Shown: one piece after another, positions 45,446 to 59,100 of the stretch
Layout: each line of letters starts with the position of its first letter
How positions within the stretch are numbered: the first letter of the stretch is position 1
Assembly (NCBI RefSeq): GCF_932526225.1
Contig: NC_064046.1
Location: 13,961,408-14,025,407, forward strand
Source of the DNA: Nematostella vectensis
Lineage: Eukaryota; Cnidaria; Anthozoa; Actiniaria; Edwardsiidae
Direction: 5' to 3'
Length of the DNA stretch: 64,000 bases
Translations under genes and position numbers: made by a program
Notes under the pieces: model-generated
Told to the model about the DNA's origin: nothing
Databases searched by the model: none
Seen by the model: only the letters and a program-made list of their open reading frames with translations

Positions 45446-45748
45446 GACGAGTGCGAACCATTTCCGAGCGCGCCTCTCGACGCCACGCATCCTCTGCCCT
45501 TCACGATTCGCTCCGCAGGGGCGGCACAACCGCGTCTCCGACCGAGTCCCTATGCCGCAGATCCTGCACGGCACGGGGAGGGGGATTCCCTTACGGAGCC
45601 TTTGGAGGTGCACCTTGCAGTAGGTGTCCATGCACCTCCGGCCGCACGTGTTTGCGTGGCCGACCTTTAGCCACCCGCAATAATCCTTTCCGCACCTCAT
45701 CCTTCGAACACTCGGTATACCACAGGACAGACGGATGTCTAATTGCAA
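45410..45748 (-). CDS. Cys-rich small ORF (zinc-binding-like), GC-rich module
   Basis: A 112-codon minus-strand frame with regularly spaced cysteines and histidines: CGKDYCGW, NTCGRRCMDTYCKVHL, PCRICGIGTRSETRLCRPCG. This suggests two or three zinc-binding knuckles in a basic protein, possibly nucleic-acid binding. The C-terminal part runs into the GC-rich tandem repeats. Composition matches the 397-codon ORF immediately downstream on the same strand. No family assignment. The start is uncertain because the sequence upstream of 45748 turns AT-rich. Confidence 0.5.
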   Translation of the reverse strand: MQLDIRLSCGIPSVRRMRCGKDYCGWLKVGHANTCGRRCMDTYCKVHLQRLRKGIPLPVPCRICGIGTRSETRLCRPCGANREGQRMRGVERRARKWFALVLSDIAARGTGN

Positions 45749-45904
45749 GTCCTTGGGGGTTCGAACTGCATTATTGGAAAAATATAGCCATTATACTTCA
45801 TAACAGCTTCATTTATTAGGGTGCGAGTCACTAAGTCCTTAAAAACGTATGTCATGAAGTACCAAGCCCAATTATCCAAGATGGCGGCTCGACTCTAACA
45901 CGGA

Positions 45905-46210
45905 ATTAGACCTAAAGTGCTTGGCTGGAAACTTTCAGTAACAGCCGAGGGGAAAGAAGAGGACGCCTTCGTAGATGGAGTTTTAAAGAGTTCGACCGCC
46001 TCTATGAAACCGTATTTCGGAAACAGGAGGCTTCTGTGGCAAACAAAGACTGCCATAAAATCGTAGACCTCGCCGGCGATCGAGCGTTCGATAAAAAGAA
46101 CACACGACGGTATTCATCGCCCTATTATCGCTGCTTTAGCAGAGAAATCCCGAGAGAAGTTCGAAGTCATGAAAACAAGCACGATCGAACTGGGGATTGG
46201 GGGCACCACG
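45905..46210 (+). pseudogene. Possible decayed coding fragment on + strand
   Basis: One frame reads about 100 codons with a single TAG in the middle: VLGWKLSVTAEGKEEDAFVD, then an Arg/Thr-rich stretch, the stop, then AALAEKSREKFEVMKTS. Composition is moderately GC-rich, like the neighbouring module. No homologue recognised; may be a remnant of the same insertion. Confidence 0.25.
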
Positions 46211-46330
46211 TGAGTAAAACTCAGGTTTAAACGCCACGCCAGCGGCTTTGAATTTACGGCCGAAAAACGGTTATTCCGCGCTCCGTAGGTTTTGCGTAGA
46301 TTTATCCATGCGCTTTTCCGCCCCGACCTT

Positions 46331-46575
46331 ATGTACGCGGAACGGCCCCGGCCTACATTAGCAATTGCCGGTTATTTATGTACGTGGAACGACCCGGCCT
46401 ACATTAGCAATTGCCGATTATTTATGTACGTGAAACGGCCCCCGGCCTACATTAGCAATTGCCGATTATTTATGTACGTGAAACGACCCGGCCTACATTA
46501 GCAATTGCTAATTATTTATGTACGTGAAACGGCCCCGGCCTACATTAGCAATTGCCAATTATTTATGTACGTGAA
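46331..46575. repeat. 47-bp tandem repeat, five units
   Basis: GGCCTACATTAGCAATTGCC followed by GATTATTTATGTACGTGAAAC recurs with starts near 46351, 46397, 46445, 46491 and 46538. The apparent open frame through it is a by-product of the repetition. Confidence 0.9.
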
Positions 46576-47158
46576 GCATTATCTGCCTGATACATAGAAA
46601 AGAGACGGGGCTGGGGGGCTCGGAGGGGGATTCGCGCCTCCCAAGCCTAAGATGGGGTTGGGAGGCCCGGAGGGGCGATCCGCGCCTCCCACTCGTTTCT
46701 ATGAAAACCCCCAGTCCCCCCCCCCCCAGTCTTTTATCTAAAAACGCCTGCGGAATCTGCGGAGAGGCTTTTCCTGAATAAATTTACTGCATTTTAATCC
46801 CATGCTTTGAACGTTGATCCCGAGGTTGCCCGTTTGCGAGAGTTGGACTGTGTCGCCAGCCAACCGTAAATGTCAAGCAACTCGCGCGTACCAAATAATT
46901 TCAGCCGTCTTTTGTATGGATATAATAATTCACGAATAATATTTTAACAATAAATTTTTTTAATTATTAGAAATTATTATCCATCTTTGCGTTCAGTAAT
47001 TGGGAAGCAGGTAACAACAAAATAGAGAACTGCATTAGAAAACAACTGGGAGATGGGACAGTAACATCCGTGGAAAGAAGTTCGTCACTAAAGTCGCAGG
47101 TATTTCTGCGCAGGTATGGATTTTCATTAGGATTTCATTAGGATTCCTCTTCGTCCAG

Positions 47159-50100
47159 TTAGTCTTTAAACAAGCGTGTAGTGATTCCTGATCCATGTAG
47201 TGATTCGTGAACCCCTTTCATGGGAGTCAACTCCGCTATCATGTCACCTCCCTAGAACACACAAAAACACACGTCTAAGTAATAAAACTAACTCCTTAAA
47301 CCATTATATGGCGTATTTTTGCACCGCGCAGCAAAGAGTGAACGCTCCTGGTATAGCTATGAGCTGTGACAGACTGACAGATACAGTCAATTAACAAAAG
47401 TTTGTCGTCAACCAGCTTCGCGTCAAGCCCGCATGTAAGCATGGGTAAGAACCACTGAAGCGCCTGGCTTCACATATTAGCCGCACCACATAACTTTAGG
47501 CTTAGACGCGGTGGCTAATATATGCAGCCAGGCGCTTAAGTGGTTTTTACTCATGCTTACATGCGTGCTTTTCGCGTAGTCGCGAAGCCGGTTGACGAGA
47601 ACCTTTTGTTAATCGACTGTATATCAAAGCAAGCTTCATGCCTTTTACACTCAATCATGTACCGTATACTTTTGCTTTGAGTTTACCTTAGGTGTTGTGC
47701 AGTCCTTTCCGTGACACCACCGGATGAAACCGCTAAAACCAAACAAAACGCATGAGATTTACAAAGTATCGGAAACGCACGTCAGTGAGGAGGTCTATTG
47801 TGGCTAACACTATAAGGGAATGCGTGACCACAGTGAGCTTAACTACGGCTTGAATAACGTCTGAATTGTTTGTCGTTTTTATGTATATCATAGTCTGGGG
47901 AAGCCTGGCTTTTTAAGCTTTCTCTTAATGGGTAAGCGAGACGGTTTTTACTGCGACTTGGCACGTTGAACGACATAGCTAATGCTGCGTCCAAACTTGA
48001 ATCAAACCTTAGAGGTTACCTCCCCATGAGAAAACGAGTAACTTTTTACCCTATAACACCACGATAACTTTGCCTAAGACAGTCTAATCCGTGACTTTTA
48101 ACATGGGATTTTTCTGCATTTTCGAGTTATAAAACGGGGAAATGTTTTAGATATAAAAATATGGTCGTGAAACAAAACATAAATTTAGCACAAGCAAAAA
48201 TATTTTGGAGTTTACAATAAACTCCCTAATTTGTTCGGTTTTGTGTTGTGCATTCAATATGGCCTGTGTTAAATAAAGACCACTAGGTATAAATCAACAC
48301 AAGGTTGAAAAGGTTTGGAGCGTTAGCCCTTCGTCGGAGCCCTCCAACGAAGGGATAACAATCGAAACGTCAGCGCAACTACTCTGTTTCACAGAGTCGT
48401 TTAACATACGTTTTCAACCTTGTGTTGATTTATACCTTGTCTACACCACGCCTACGCAGACCATCTAGTTTTTCTACAGCTTGCCTGTAGTCTTTCTAGT
48501 CATACCACTCATCACTAGCATAACTAACGTACTGTTTTAGCTGTTTCAGGCTCTCTGAATCCCCCTTGCGGCAGTACACTCGCATATGTTGCTCACGAAA
48601 TGTTTCCGGCAACATACTGCTAACCTATAAGACAAAAAAAAAATACATCAAATTAAGTTATAAATGTTATCAAATGCTTTTTTGAACTCTTATCTATCTT
48701 GAGGGACCCGAGAGCGTGTAAATGGTAGGCTATTCCGTGGTTGTGAAAGTTATGAATGTTATCAAATGCTTTTTTGAACTCTTGTCTATCTTGAGGGACC
48801 CGAGAGCAGGTAAATGGTAGGCTTTTTCGTGAAAGGATGCCTATTTCAGTCATGCTTCATACGGATATGTGTTAAACTTTATTTAAAGCTAATGAATCCA
48901 AGTATACCGAAATGCCACCTGAAGAATAACCGAAAGATCCCGTATTTACCTGTTCCTTCCTGAAGACATGTTTCATACGGATATTTGTGCTAAACTTTAT
49001 TTAAAGCTTAATGAATCCAAGTATACCGAAATCCCACCTGGAAAATAACCCAAAAAGCCCCGTATGTACCTGTTCCTTCCTGAAGACATGCTTCATACGG
49101 ATATTTGTGCTTAACTTTATTTAAAGCTAATAAATCCAAGTATACCGAAATCCCGCCTGGAAAATAACCCAAAGAGCCCGTATATACCAGTTCCTTCCTG
49201 AAGACAAACGCTTCCGACAGATTGTCCTTGCTGTAGAACCTGAGCTCATCGATGGGATTTCTGTCCTTCATCCCATAGTCAAACGAAATAAGCTGAAGGG
49301 TAAGACAAATGGAACAATCATTGAAACTTTTGAAAAGATATTAGGGAACTTTCACAGGGAACTTCATCCCATAGTCAAACGAAATAAGCTGAAAGGTAAC
49401 ACAAATGGAACAACCGCTGAAATTTTTGAAAATATATTAGGGAACTTTCAACGACTCTTCACAGTTTTATAGCTCCTTTGAATAAGCAAATGGGGACGTA
49501 CTAATATACGTTTGCATACATAAAATAAATACGTTTGCATAAAATAAAAACGACAACAGTACGTATAAAGTATAGCCTGTGAATCAAAAGCCTTTGACTT
49601 TTTTCATTTTCAAGCACTTAGGCAAGAGGTATTATTTTAGGGGAAAGCAGGTTTCGAAGTTAGGAATAGGCAAGACTTCGCAAAATTCTCAACTCGGTAA
49701 TGAGCAAGTTCATATGCCTTTCAAAGAGCCTCTGTAAGGTGTAAGTGGCGATTTTGGCATCCTTTTAAAACACAAAACATAAAAAAGCATCCTTTTTCAA
49801 CGGCTGCAATGAGACTATTGCAATATTTTCAACTAACTAAGGTCAGTAGATAAATAAAACATTTGTTCGGTCAGCAGCTACAAAATCTAGCTATTCAGAT
49901 CAGTAGCTGGACTAGGACCCTTCAAGCAAAAGTTCACGGCTCACGTGTATTATGACGTCATCAGAGTCGATAGCTCTACCGCCGCCCAAAACATCCGGGG
50001 GAATGGCGTCGATAATCTCTCTGCGAATGTCTGGAATCTCCTCCTGGTAATACGATAAAAGTGTCATTTATAGCTTGCAGATTCTATATGTTCAATGTTT

Positions 50101-53100
50101 GCATAATCAATAATCAATGATGGCAAAACAAAGGACAGTCACCAGTTAAACAGAGCCGTAGCAGGCCTAGAAGTATTTTGTGGGATAGGGGGAGGAGTAG
50201 GGGGGTTGGGCACGATAGAGAAACTGAGAAAATATTAGGAGCACAGCCACGCCCGTAGTGGTCATTTCCTTATAATTTCGAAAAATATTGGGGGGAACGT
50301 ACCCCCAGTGCCACACCCCAGCTACTGCCTTATCACAGAAACGGAAATGTTAGTAATAATAATCATAAAATAAATAAACATATTCGGATATTTCGAGCCA
50401 CAATTTGACCTACACCGGATTCGAACCTTGGTCCTCTTTCTCGAAAAACAAAGCCCGTAGCAACCTCACCTTATCTCTCCTTTGCTTCATTATCGTCTGC
50501 CCCACACACTTATACAGGTCCCGTTTCTCTATGCACTGTAATATCTCCCTTGCCTGTAAACAGCCTCAAGTTTAAATTCTTGACAACAAGATAGAAAACC
50601 GTGTGTTGCATGAAGCATTATTGTATTCATGCACAGACTGTTCTGGGTAAAGTCCTCAATTTGGAATAACATCAAAGAACCTACCAAAACCATGCGTTTG
50701 CCTAGCTTCAAGGCTGCAATAAAGACCTCAATCCTTGAAAATTATTAGCTTCTATCTAGTTTTTTTGTTTTATTGCATTTTATTTTGCTGCTGCTTTCAT
50801 GTATTTTGTATTCGTGCCTTGTACGTCCTTGCTATACGCTCCATTTAATTGAACTATTTTGTGCTGCCTAGCCAGATTAGCTTTTTAGTTACTTCTAGGC
50901 AGCCAATACCCAAAATCTGTAATTATTATTTATTTTCTTACTGTAATTTCTGTGTGTGGTATAAATAAAGTTATATTGTTGTTGTTGTTGTTGTAGTGAC
51001 AGAGAACATGCAGAGGTAAGAGCATTTGCCAAGCGATAAAACAGTGAGATATAAGCCAGGGGTGGCGGAGTGGTCCTATAAGTGGGGGGGGGGGGCTTTG
51101 GGAAGTACCCACAACCCAAAAAATTCATAAATGCAAACTAAACACATTAAGGTGAAGATACTCAGGCATCTGTCTAAGGGATAAATGGTCTTAAAGATAT
51201 GCATCTAACCAAGGTGTTGGCAACTACTCTTAAGCCAAATAATAGCACAGGTTCTTTGACAAATTTCAAACCGAACAAGGAAAGAAAAGCAGAATCATCC
51301 CTCTCAATAAAACGCTCAAAATACAACACAAGGGAGAGAGATCAGCAAACACAGCTCTAGACACAGATGGTTTTTTATCCCGTCTTTTCACCCCGAACCA
51401 AACAAATCAATTCCAGGTCATACAGAACCAGAATAGCAGTGTGAACAATTTTGCAATCAATTTGGTTTCAGAAAAGACAGCATTTAGGAGAGCTGTGGTG
51501 ATTCATTAGAAAATTATTTTCTCATCCGGGCAAAGCCAAACAAGAAAAAATCATCATGAATCCACCTTTGCTTGCAAATATCCATAAGCAAAGCACTCAA
51601 ATATGCCCCAAAAGACTTCATGATGTCCTGAGACATTCTCCTAATATGCTCATAGCTTTATTTTTGATGTAAAATACAAGCAACCATCAACTTGTGCTGG
51701 CTTCAGCACAGCGACGAGGGATTAAAAGTGGGGACCGCAAAGCACTGTTGGAAAGCTTGGATACCGCTGAATAGGTGCAGCTGTGTTTGACTTTGACGGG
51801 CTGTATAAAACTCAGAATAGGGGGGGTATCTGTTTTCAGTCTGTTTTTTGTAAATTCAGCTCAAAAAGAGCCAGGAGTCAATAGGTTAAACTGTTCAACA
51901 ATTGTTTTCGGTTGCATATATACCGCTTGAAAACAGTTGGTTTAAAAAGACGTTAATATATAAAGAAACATCCGCTCAGAAAAGTAGGGGGGCGCTGCCA
52001 CCCCTCTTTCAAAAGTGCCCTCCCTGCTCCTCCCCTTTCGCCGCCCCTGTAAGGTGACAGAGGCGTGCGTGAGAGAAAATAAAACATTCTTCTAGTTTGT
52101 TATTAATATTTCGTACACATCCTGAGATGAAAAATATGTGTAGGCGCTATGCCAAAGGGAACAATATCATATTATGATAGCGGCACAAATGATCACTTAT
52201 TTCCGAATTTATTGCTTTGCAAGAGCAAGAAAAAATAACCTTGTAACAAAGTTTGAGTCCACTTATAAAAAAAATAGTCCAAGGCTAGTAAGAAAATGCT
52301 TCTTTTTCTGTGGCTAAAAGGGTTCAGAAATTAGGAGGCATTTGACGATGTAGGAAGACTTTGAAAAGCAAGCACCGTTTTCCCCCTTCTCGGCCGCCAT
52401 TTTGGATTCCTTGAGACAAAGTCAATTTTCCCGCCCTGTCATCTGATTGGCTAATCCGTGCATCTAAAAATAGCCTGATCCTAGGAAACGCCGCGACACC
52501 TACATAGTACCAGAATATGGGCAAGTTGATTGCCCCTACTTATAAGCCCCTGATACAGCTATTTCAAAAAACGTTGTCCAAAAGCGCTCAGCCGTACGCG
52601 CCTATGGGTAATATGTTGCTCAGAATGTGTATCTTATTTTCAGGACTTTATAAAAAAAGACTGTTGTTCTGCTACTCTGACAGCACCTAACGAGTTTGCG
52701 CCGGTAGGGAAGAATAAACATAGTCTGAAACAACATATATTACCCATACTATCTTGCGGTATGGGCGAGTACGGCAGAGCGATCTTGGACAACGTTTTTT
52801 GAAAAAGATGTATACAAAGGCGGGCCTTCCGAAGAGGGGAAGAGGGGGGGGATTTTCAGCTTGAGTTTTTTTTACCCCACACCCCTTCCTGTTAAAGTCA
52901 TGCATATAATAGGTACGTACCTTCTGAAGCTGGGGGTCTGTCGAGTGTAGTATCTGGTAGAACACGTGGTCAGACAGCTTGCAATAAGCGACCATGTCAT
53001 CAATAGCTTCGGACATCTTTAACATCTTCCTAAACAGACGACGTTGTTTTTACGTCATTCAAAAGATATATTTCCAACATGGCAATAAATAAGAAATTTC

Positions 53101-56100
53101 TCCAAAGAGTCATAAGGCTAGCTTAATATAAAAGATATGTTTTTCTTTTGCTTTGCATAAATAAAATTTGTTTGTTAGGGAAACATAGAGACAAGTTTAT
53201 TTTCTTTGTAACCTTTTGGGCAGTGAAACACCATTGAGGTGTCGAGTTTTGCACTTATACAACGTACCCATTCTTGCCTGGGAAGAGCAGATGCTTATCT
53301 GCCTTGAGGAATGCTTCCGTTATCCTGGAAGCGAAGATTGGAAAGCAAAGTCAAAGTAATGTTATCTGGTAGTCCATAATGGTGCGATGGGTGGCAACAA
53401 ATTCACCTTTACAGCTTTGTAAAGTAACCCAATCAATGAGGATGGAGAAACAAGCTATCTGACTTATGTACTTCACTAGCCAATCAACGATGCGAAAAGA
53501 TACTTGATTGACATCGCAGCACGACGAAACCCTCTTAGTTATGAAGTTCACGTCAATTAAAACTTTTGCACTTCACTAGCCAATCAACGATGCGAAAAGA
53601 TACTTGATTGACATCACAGCACGACGGAACCCTCTTAGTTATGACGTTCACGTCAATCAAAACTTTGACTCGGTGATTGGCTAGCTTAAAATGCCATATT
53701 TGGTGGCCGGTAGCACGTGCCGCACTATAAATATCTAATAGTAAGTAAGAATAGAATCAAAAAGCCCAAACTGTCGCGATCTCGTACCAGAACAATGAAT
53801 ACAATACACCAAAAACTGGAAATCGACTCTGCCAAATTTTCGTCAGACTGATGATCCACTGTCGTTTCCATAACATCTACTATATCTCTTCTATAAAAAC
53901 TTAGAAGCGCATCCAATTTCTGCTCATGTTTCTTGTTAAGGCCATCCTCAAAATTCGGAAGAATGTCTAAACAAAAATTCTGATAATAACTCATATGTCC
54001 CTCATCCAACTGAGACTCCAGCCTCTCAATCTTTTCTGTAACACCATCCAAGACTTTTGAAGTTTCTTGTAGTAATAGAACTTGTAGGCGAGACGAACAC
54101 TCATACAAGGTCGAGTCCCACAAGTCCCGAAAACCATCCGAAATATGCCCTATATTTGCCGTCTTCTTAATAATGAGTCCTTTCGTAGCCACGCCTAAAA
54201 GTCTGCCCTGAAGAAGTCTTATTAAAGACAAAAATTTGGCAGAGTCGATTTCCAGTTTTTGGTGTATTATAATAGTAAGTAAGCATATAGTAAGAAAGGT
54301 AAGTGAGGGGGAGGGGGGTAAAGGAAAAGTGTCAAGGATACTATTGCTAAAGATATACTTATCACTATTGTAACTCAGTCAAAGGTCTAGCCTACCATGG
54401 TGAATTTTTCAAATTTTTTGCTTGACTTGTCAGTGAAAGTGAACGGATGTCTCTTAGATGGCTGCTATGGTGATGTCATTCAAATGGAATCTATGGTGAT
54501 GCCATGTGACTTACATTGTCTCTATAATGTTTGCTGTCTTGTGTTGGTAAGCTCGCTTGAAGAGGGATGTTCTAGTGTGGAACATATCATAGATATTCCC
54601 TGCCTCTTTGTCACGGATACATATTTGTTGCCTCTTGCCAACTTTTATCACTCGTGCTAGCTTCATGAACCGCCTGGAAGAAAGAATGGTTATCGTCTGG
54701 GATGTACTCACTACAGTTAATGAAAAACTTTTGATGAAAAGTGTCCATTAATAGAGCTCTTTGCTGATAAGAATGGGTTTCCAGAAGAGTGAACCAAAGA
54801 AAATGGGGGTGCGAGGTAAACGGAACTTTTATCACTCGTGCTAGCTTCAATAAACTGCCTGGAAGATAGAAAAGTTATCATTTGGGGTGTAGGGCGTAGT
54901 TGTCACTTCATTTTCCCGCAAGCAGAAACCCCCAGGAGAAGAAAAGCGTCTCTAATAACAAGAATGGTTTCCATGGAGAATGGGGTTGATGTCCACAGGA
55001 AACATTTTTGACATTTGTTCTATTACATTCTATTGGTACGCAAAGGCTATACTTGTGATCGAAGCTGTTCCGTATTCCAAGGTTATGGCAATCACGGGCG
55101 AAGTAATCCCACTTGTCAACATCTATGCCCGTCCTCTTGTTGGCAACAATCTGGAAAACATTAAAAACATGAAACGTACGTTATTCTTATGAATAAGATG
55201 CAGTAGCACCAGAGATTATAAGGGGCACCTTAAGCTCTACAAAAAAACACAAGATTGGTGGACCGAATGTTTAAGGCTTTCTTTTTTTCTCCCCTCCCCT
55301 CCTTCGGCCCTGGAATGTACTGTATCCATGAAGAGCGTGTTATGTGTCATGGTGAGCTTACTTTGTAGACTTTTAAGCAAACCAAATCATTTATCTGATT
55401 GACTCAAACCTTGAAGCAAGGCCAAAAGAACATACAGAAAATATCCGTGCAAAGAGTAACACTAACTAACAACTATCAAACACTATCAAACAGCAAAAAA
55501 ATGGCAAAGAGCATACACATAGTTGAAAGCCAAGTCGACACCTGGCATTTAATAAGCCCTAGGCAGCCACACTCGATAAAAGCCAATAGCTAATTTATAG
55601 TATAAAAAGTGTTTTTATAAAAACGTCCCGAACCATAACAAAACAAGCTGATAAAAATAACATTGTGAGTTTTGATAATAAAATGTTGTGGCGGGTAGTA
55701 ATGGCAGATAGACATACAGCCCCCTCGTCATACCGTATGTAGTAATAAAAGTACAGGAGACACACCTCATATAGGTAACTCTTCTCAACTGAACGTCCAG
55801 TATATGGCCAATCCTACAATAGATAAAGCTTTTAATCTTAGCTAGAAAACCGTTAAAGAGAAATCTTGAGATGGTTATAAAGTATTTATTTATTTATTTA
55901 TTTATTGACTTTGCCCACGGAGAAAAAAAAAATACACATACATAATACGTTATTCATGAGAAACAGAACATGAATACATACAATAACGAAAGGGCAGGGT
56001 ATCCGCCACAGCTAGGCCAATTACGGCGGACCCGTAGTTGATTCAGGGTTGTTTTTGTGTTTTTACAGTCAAATAGATCTACGTTTTGAGTGCGTCTGTC

Positions 56101-59100
56101 TTCTTATAGCTGCACAGATTGCGTCGCAACATGTCATGAAAAAAAAATACTGTGATGCAAAAAAATATATTTCTTGAATAGCCAACATAATATTTTTGTT
56201 TCAAAGGCTACAAATGTGTGACAAGTATCGTTTTGTAGGTCCTAAAATACATTTTCTAGAAATATACAGTCTCAGGAAATACACAATGACTGATAATACA
56301 CTACATTGCAAACCTTTCAAATATAATTCCTGAGAATGTTACACCTACGCATTGCCCAAAGCCTAGTTTAGTTTGACTGAACCAGATTAGCCTAAAATTC
56401 TCATTGAGGGTCATAAAGGTATTCTGCTGACATTACTAGAGTTCTTTATGTCAAATCAATTTTCTACAACACTTGCGCGTAATCTTGCTTTCTGATTTGT
56501 TGTTGGCCATGGTAAATCAGAGGATATACACCAGCTATTCATCACACCTTGATCAAAATGTTGTGGAGTCACAAGGCGTGTACCACCGAGTGATTTCGCA
56601 GTAAATTTTGATCATGAGGTGGCGAATATCGTGGTGTATAAGAGTACATACCACCGACAACTATGGGACATTTCTTTTCTACAAAACAAAAAAAACAGTA
56701 TCTTACAAAATCAAAACAGCGAGCGCTCGTTTGAAATGGTGTGTTTTCTAGTGCATGCACAAGCGCATGCAACCGGTGTTTGCAGCACGTGCAGATTAAA
56801 GAAAAGTGAAAACTTCAGCTTCAAAACTCTGCAGTCTTTATTACTTTTAGTGTCCTTTTGTAAGAATGGGAAATAGATTTACTAAAAAAGATTGTGATTC
56901 AAACTTGAGAAATTTGGTTTTTTCGTCTCTTTTACTTCAAGTGAACCTACAAGGATTGTGTGCATGTCGAATCCCGTGGTATGTCCTCTGATTCACCATT
57001 GCTAACAACCAATCAGAAAGCGAGATTACGCGCAAGTGTAGTAGAATTGTTAAACTCACAAAAAAAAGGGCCAGTCAACACTCCTCTCCTCAAAGTCAGA
57101 TGGTTTTTTATAAGTCTTTTCATCCCGAAGCCAAACAAATCAATTCCAGCTCATACAGACCCAGAATAGCAGTGTAAACAATTTTGCAATCAATTTGGTT
57201 TCAGAAAAGACAGCATTTAGGAGAGCTGTGGTGATTCATTAGAAAATTATTTTCTCATCCGGGCAAAGCCAAACAAGAAAAAATCATTATGAATCCACCT
57301 TTTCTTGCAAATATCCATAGGCAAAGCACTCAATTATGCCCCAAAAGACTTCATGATGTCCTGAGACACTCTCCTAATATGCTCATAGCTGTATTTTTTA
57401 TGAAAAATACAAGCAACCATCAACTTGTGCTCGCTTCAGCACAATGACGAGGGATTAAAAGTGGGGACCGCAAAGCACTGTTGGAAAGCTTGGATACCGC
57501 TGACTAGGTGCAGCTGTGTTTGACTTTGACGGGCTGTATAAAACTCAGAATAGGGGGGGAGGTATCTGTTTTCAGTCTGTTTTTTGTAAATTCAGCTCCA
57601 AAAAAGCCAGGAGTCAATGGGTTAAAGAAAAATGCATTGCAAAATCTCTCGTAATTTAGTGCGTAATGATTGATTTTTCGCGTAATTTAGCCAAGAATCC
57701 CGCGTAATTTTGTAGTTTTTTTTTCCGCGTAATTCCAGAAGCCCTGACAGAAGACTTAACATATACACATGAACAACAGTCATACAACTTGGCTGCATCT
57801 CGTTGTTTACTTTTTTGTTCATGACATGTAATCTGCGCATCTAAAAGAGGACAGAAGCATGCAAAAATGGGATCTATTTGTTAAATATTACCTGTGTTTT
57901 CAGAGGCGTTTCCATGTTTCTTGGTCCAGCAATGAGCTCTTGGATAAACTCCATGTCCTTGTCTGACAGGCCATACCTCCTGAATTCTTCTGATAGCTTG
58001 TTATCATCCACCAGGTAGTTAAACATATCCACTGATGCCTGTTCATGCTATAAATAAATATTGAAAAAAAAACATATGTATTTGATACAAGGATTGCATG
58101 GTCATAGATTTTTACTATAGTGGCATAGAGCTATTACTTTGAAGTACCTTGGCCTAGCTTAGAAAATTCCCCTTTTGCTGACCTAAGGGCGAAGTACACA
58201 CCTCTTCATCCACACCTACATCATGCCTGTGTTGTTCTCAGAAGGAACACTAATCAATGGGGTTTGATATATTTTCTGGGCATGTACAAAGAATCAGAAG
58301 TGCCTCTGCAAACAGTTTCTTTTGTTTGTGCACGCACATAGTCCAAAAGCATGAATAAGCACAATACAAATAAAATGCCACTATGCTTTTTTTTTCTTTT
58401 TTTTTCACATTTTATGTAGTGGGACTAATCAAGTGCACTTTTCAACTTTTTCCCTTACTTTCCAGTCACAGCCTGGTCTTGCGGCAGGTATGAATCCAGC
58501 ATCAAACATATGAGAGAATGGTCCATGACCTGGAATTAACATGTCTTTTAATCTTTGTGTCAAAATTAGTAAGGAGACTTATTTTTTATCCAAGGAAAAA
58601 TTGTAAGATTAAAATCGTAACACAAGCACAACTTCACTTGCAGTTTGGTATGAACTATACTGTAGAAATGGATGAAATTTAGTACTTAACAGTCATAAGT
58701 TTATTCTCAAGGTGTTTATTGCATATAGGTGCAATAATGTGTATAAAAATAATAGTACTGATGTTATTAATATATCATACTCACCCAGATCATGGCAAAG
58801 ACCAGCAATCTTCACACATTATTGCATATAGGTGCAATAATGTGTATAAAAATAATAGTACTGATGTTATTAATATATCACACTCACCCAGATCATGGCA
58901 AAGACCAGCAATCTTCACACATAGAACATCAACATCTGTTATACCCAGCCCTGGTTGTCGTTTTCTAATACTCTTCAGAAGTCCACCAGCCAAGTGTGAT
59001 GTGCTTGTTCAAGATAACAATTGCCATTAGAGATGCATTACAAACTGGTAATTGTGAAATATCATGAACTTTTTTGTTTGTGAATTCTTAGCTAAGTAGA

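Noticed and set aside
44994-45819. Overlapping plus-strand frames of 129-209 codons
   Set aside because: Shadows of the GC-rich minus-strand ORFs and the tandem repeat. High GC lowers stop frequency on the opposite strand.
46292-46501. Frame with repeated YISNCRLFMYVKRP
   Set aside because: Produced by the 47-bp tandem repeat; no independent sign of coding.
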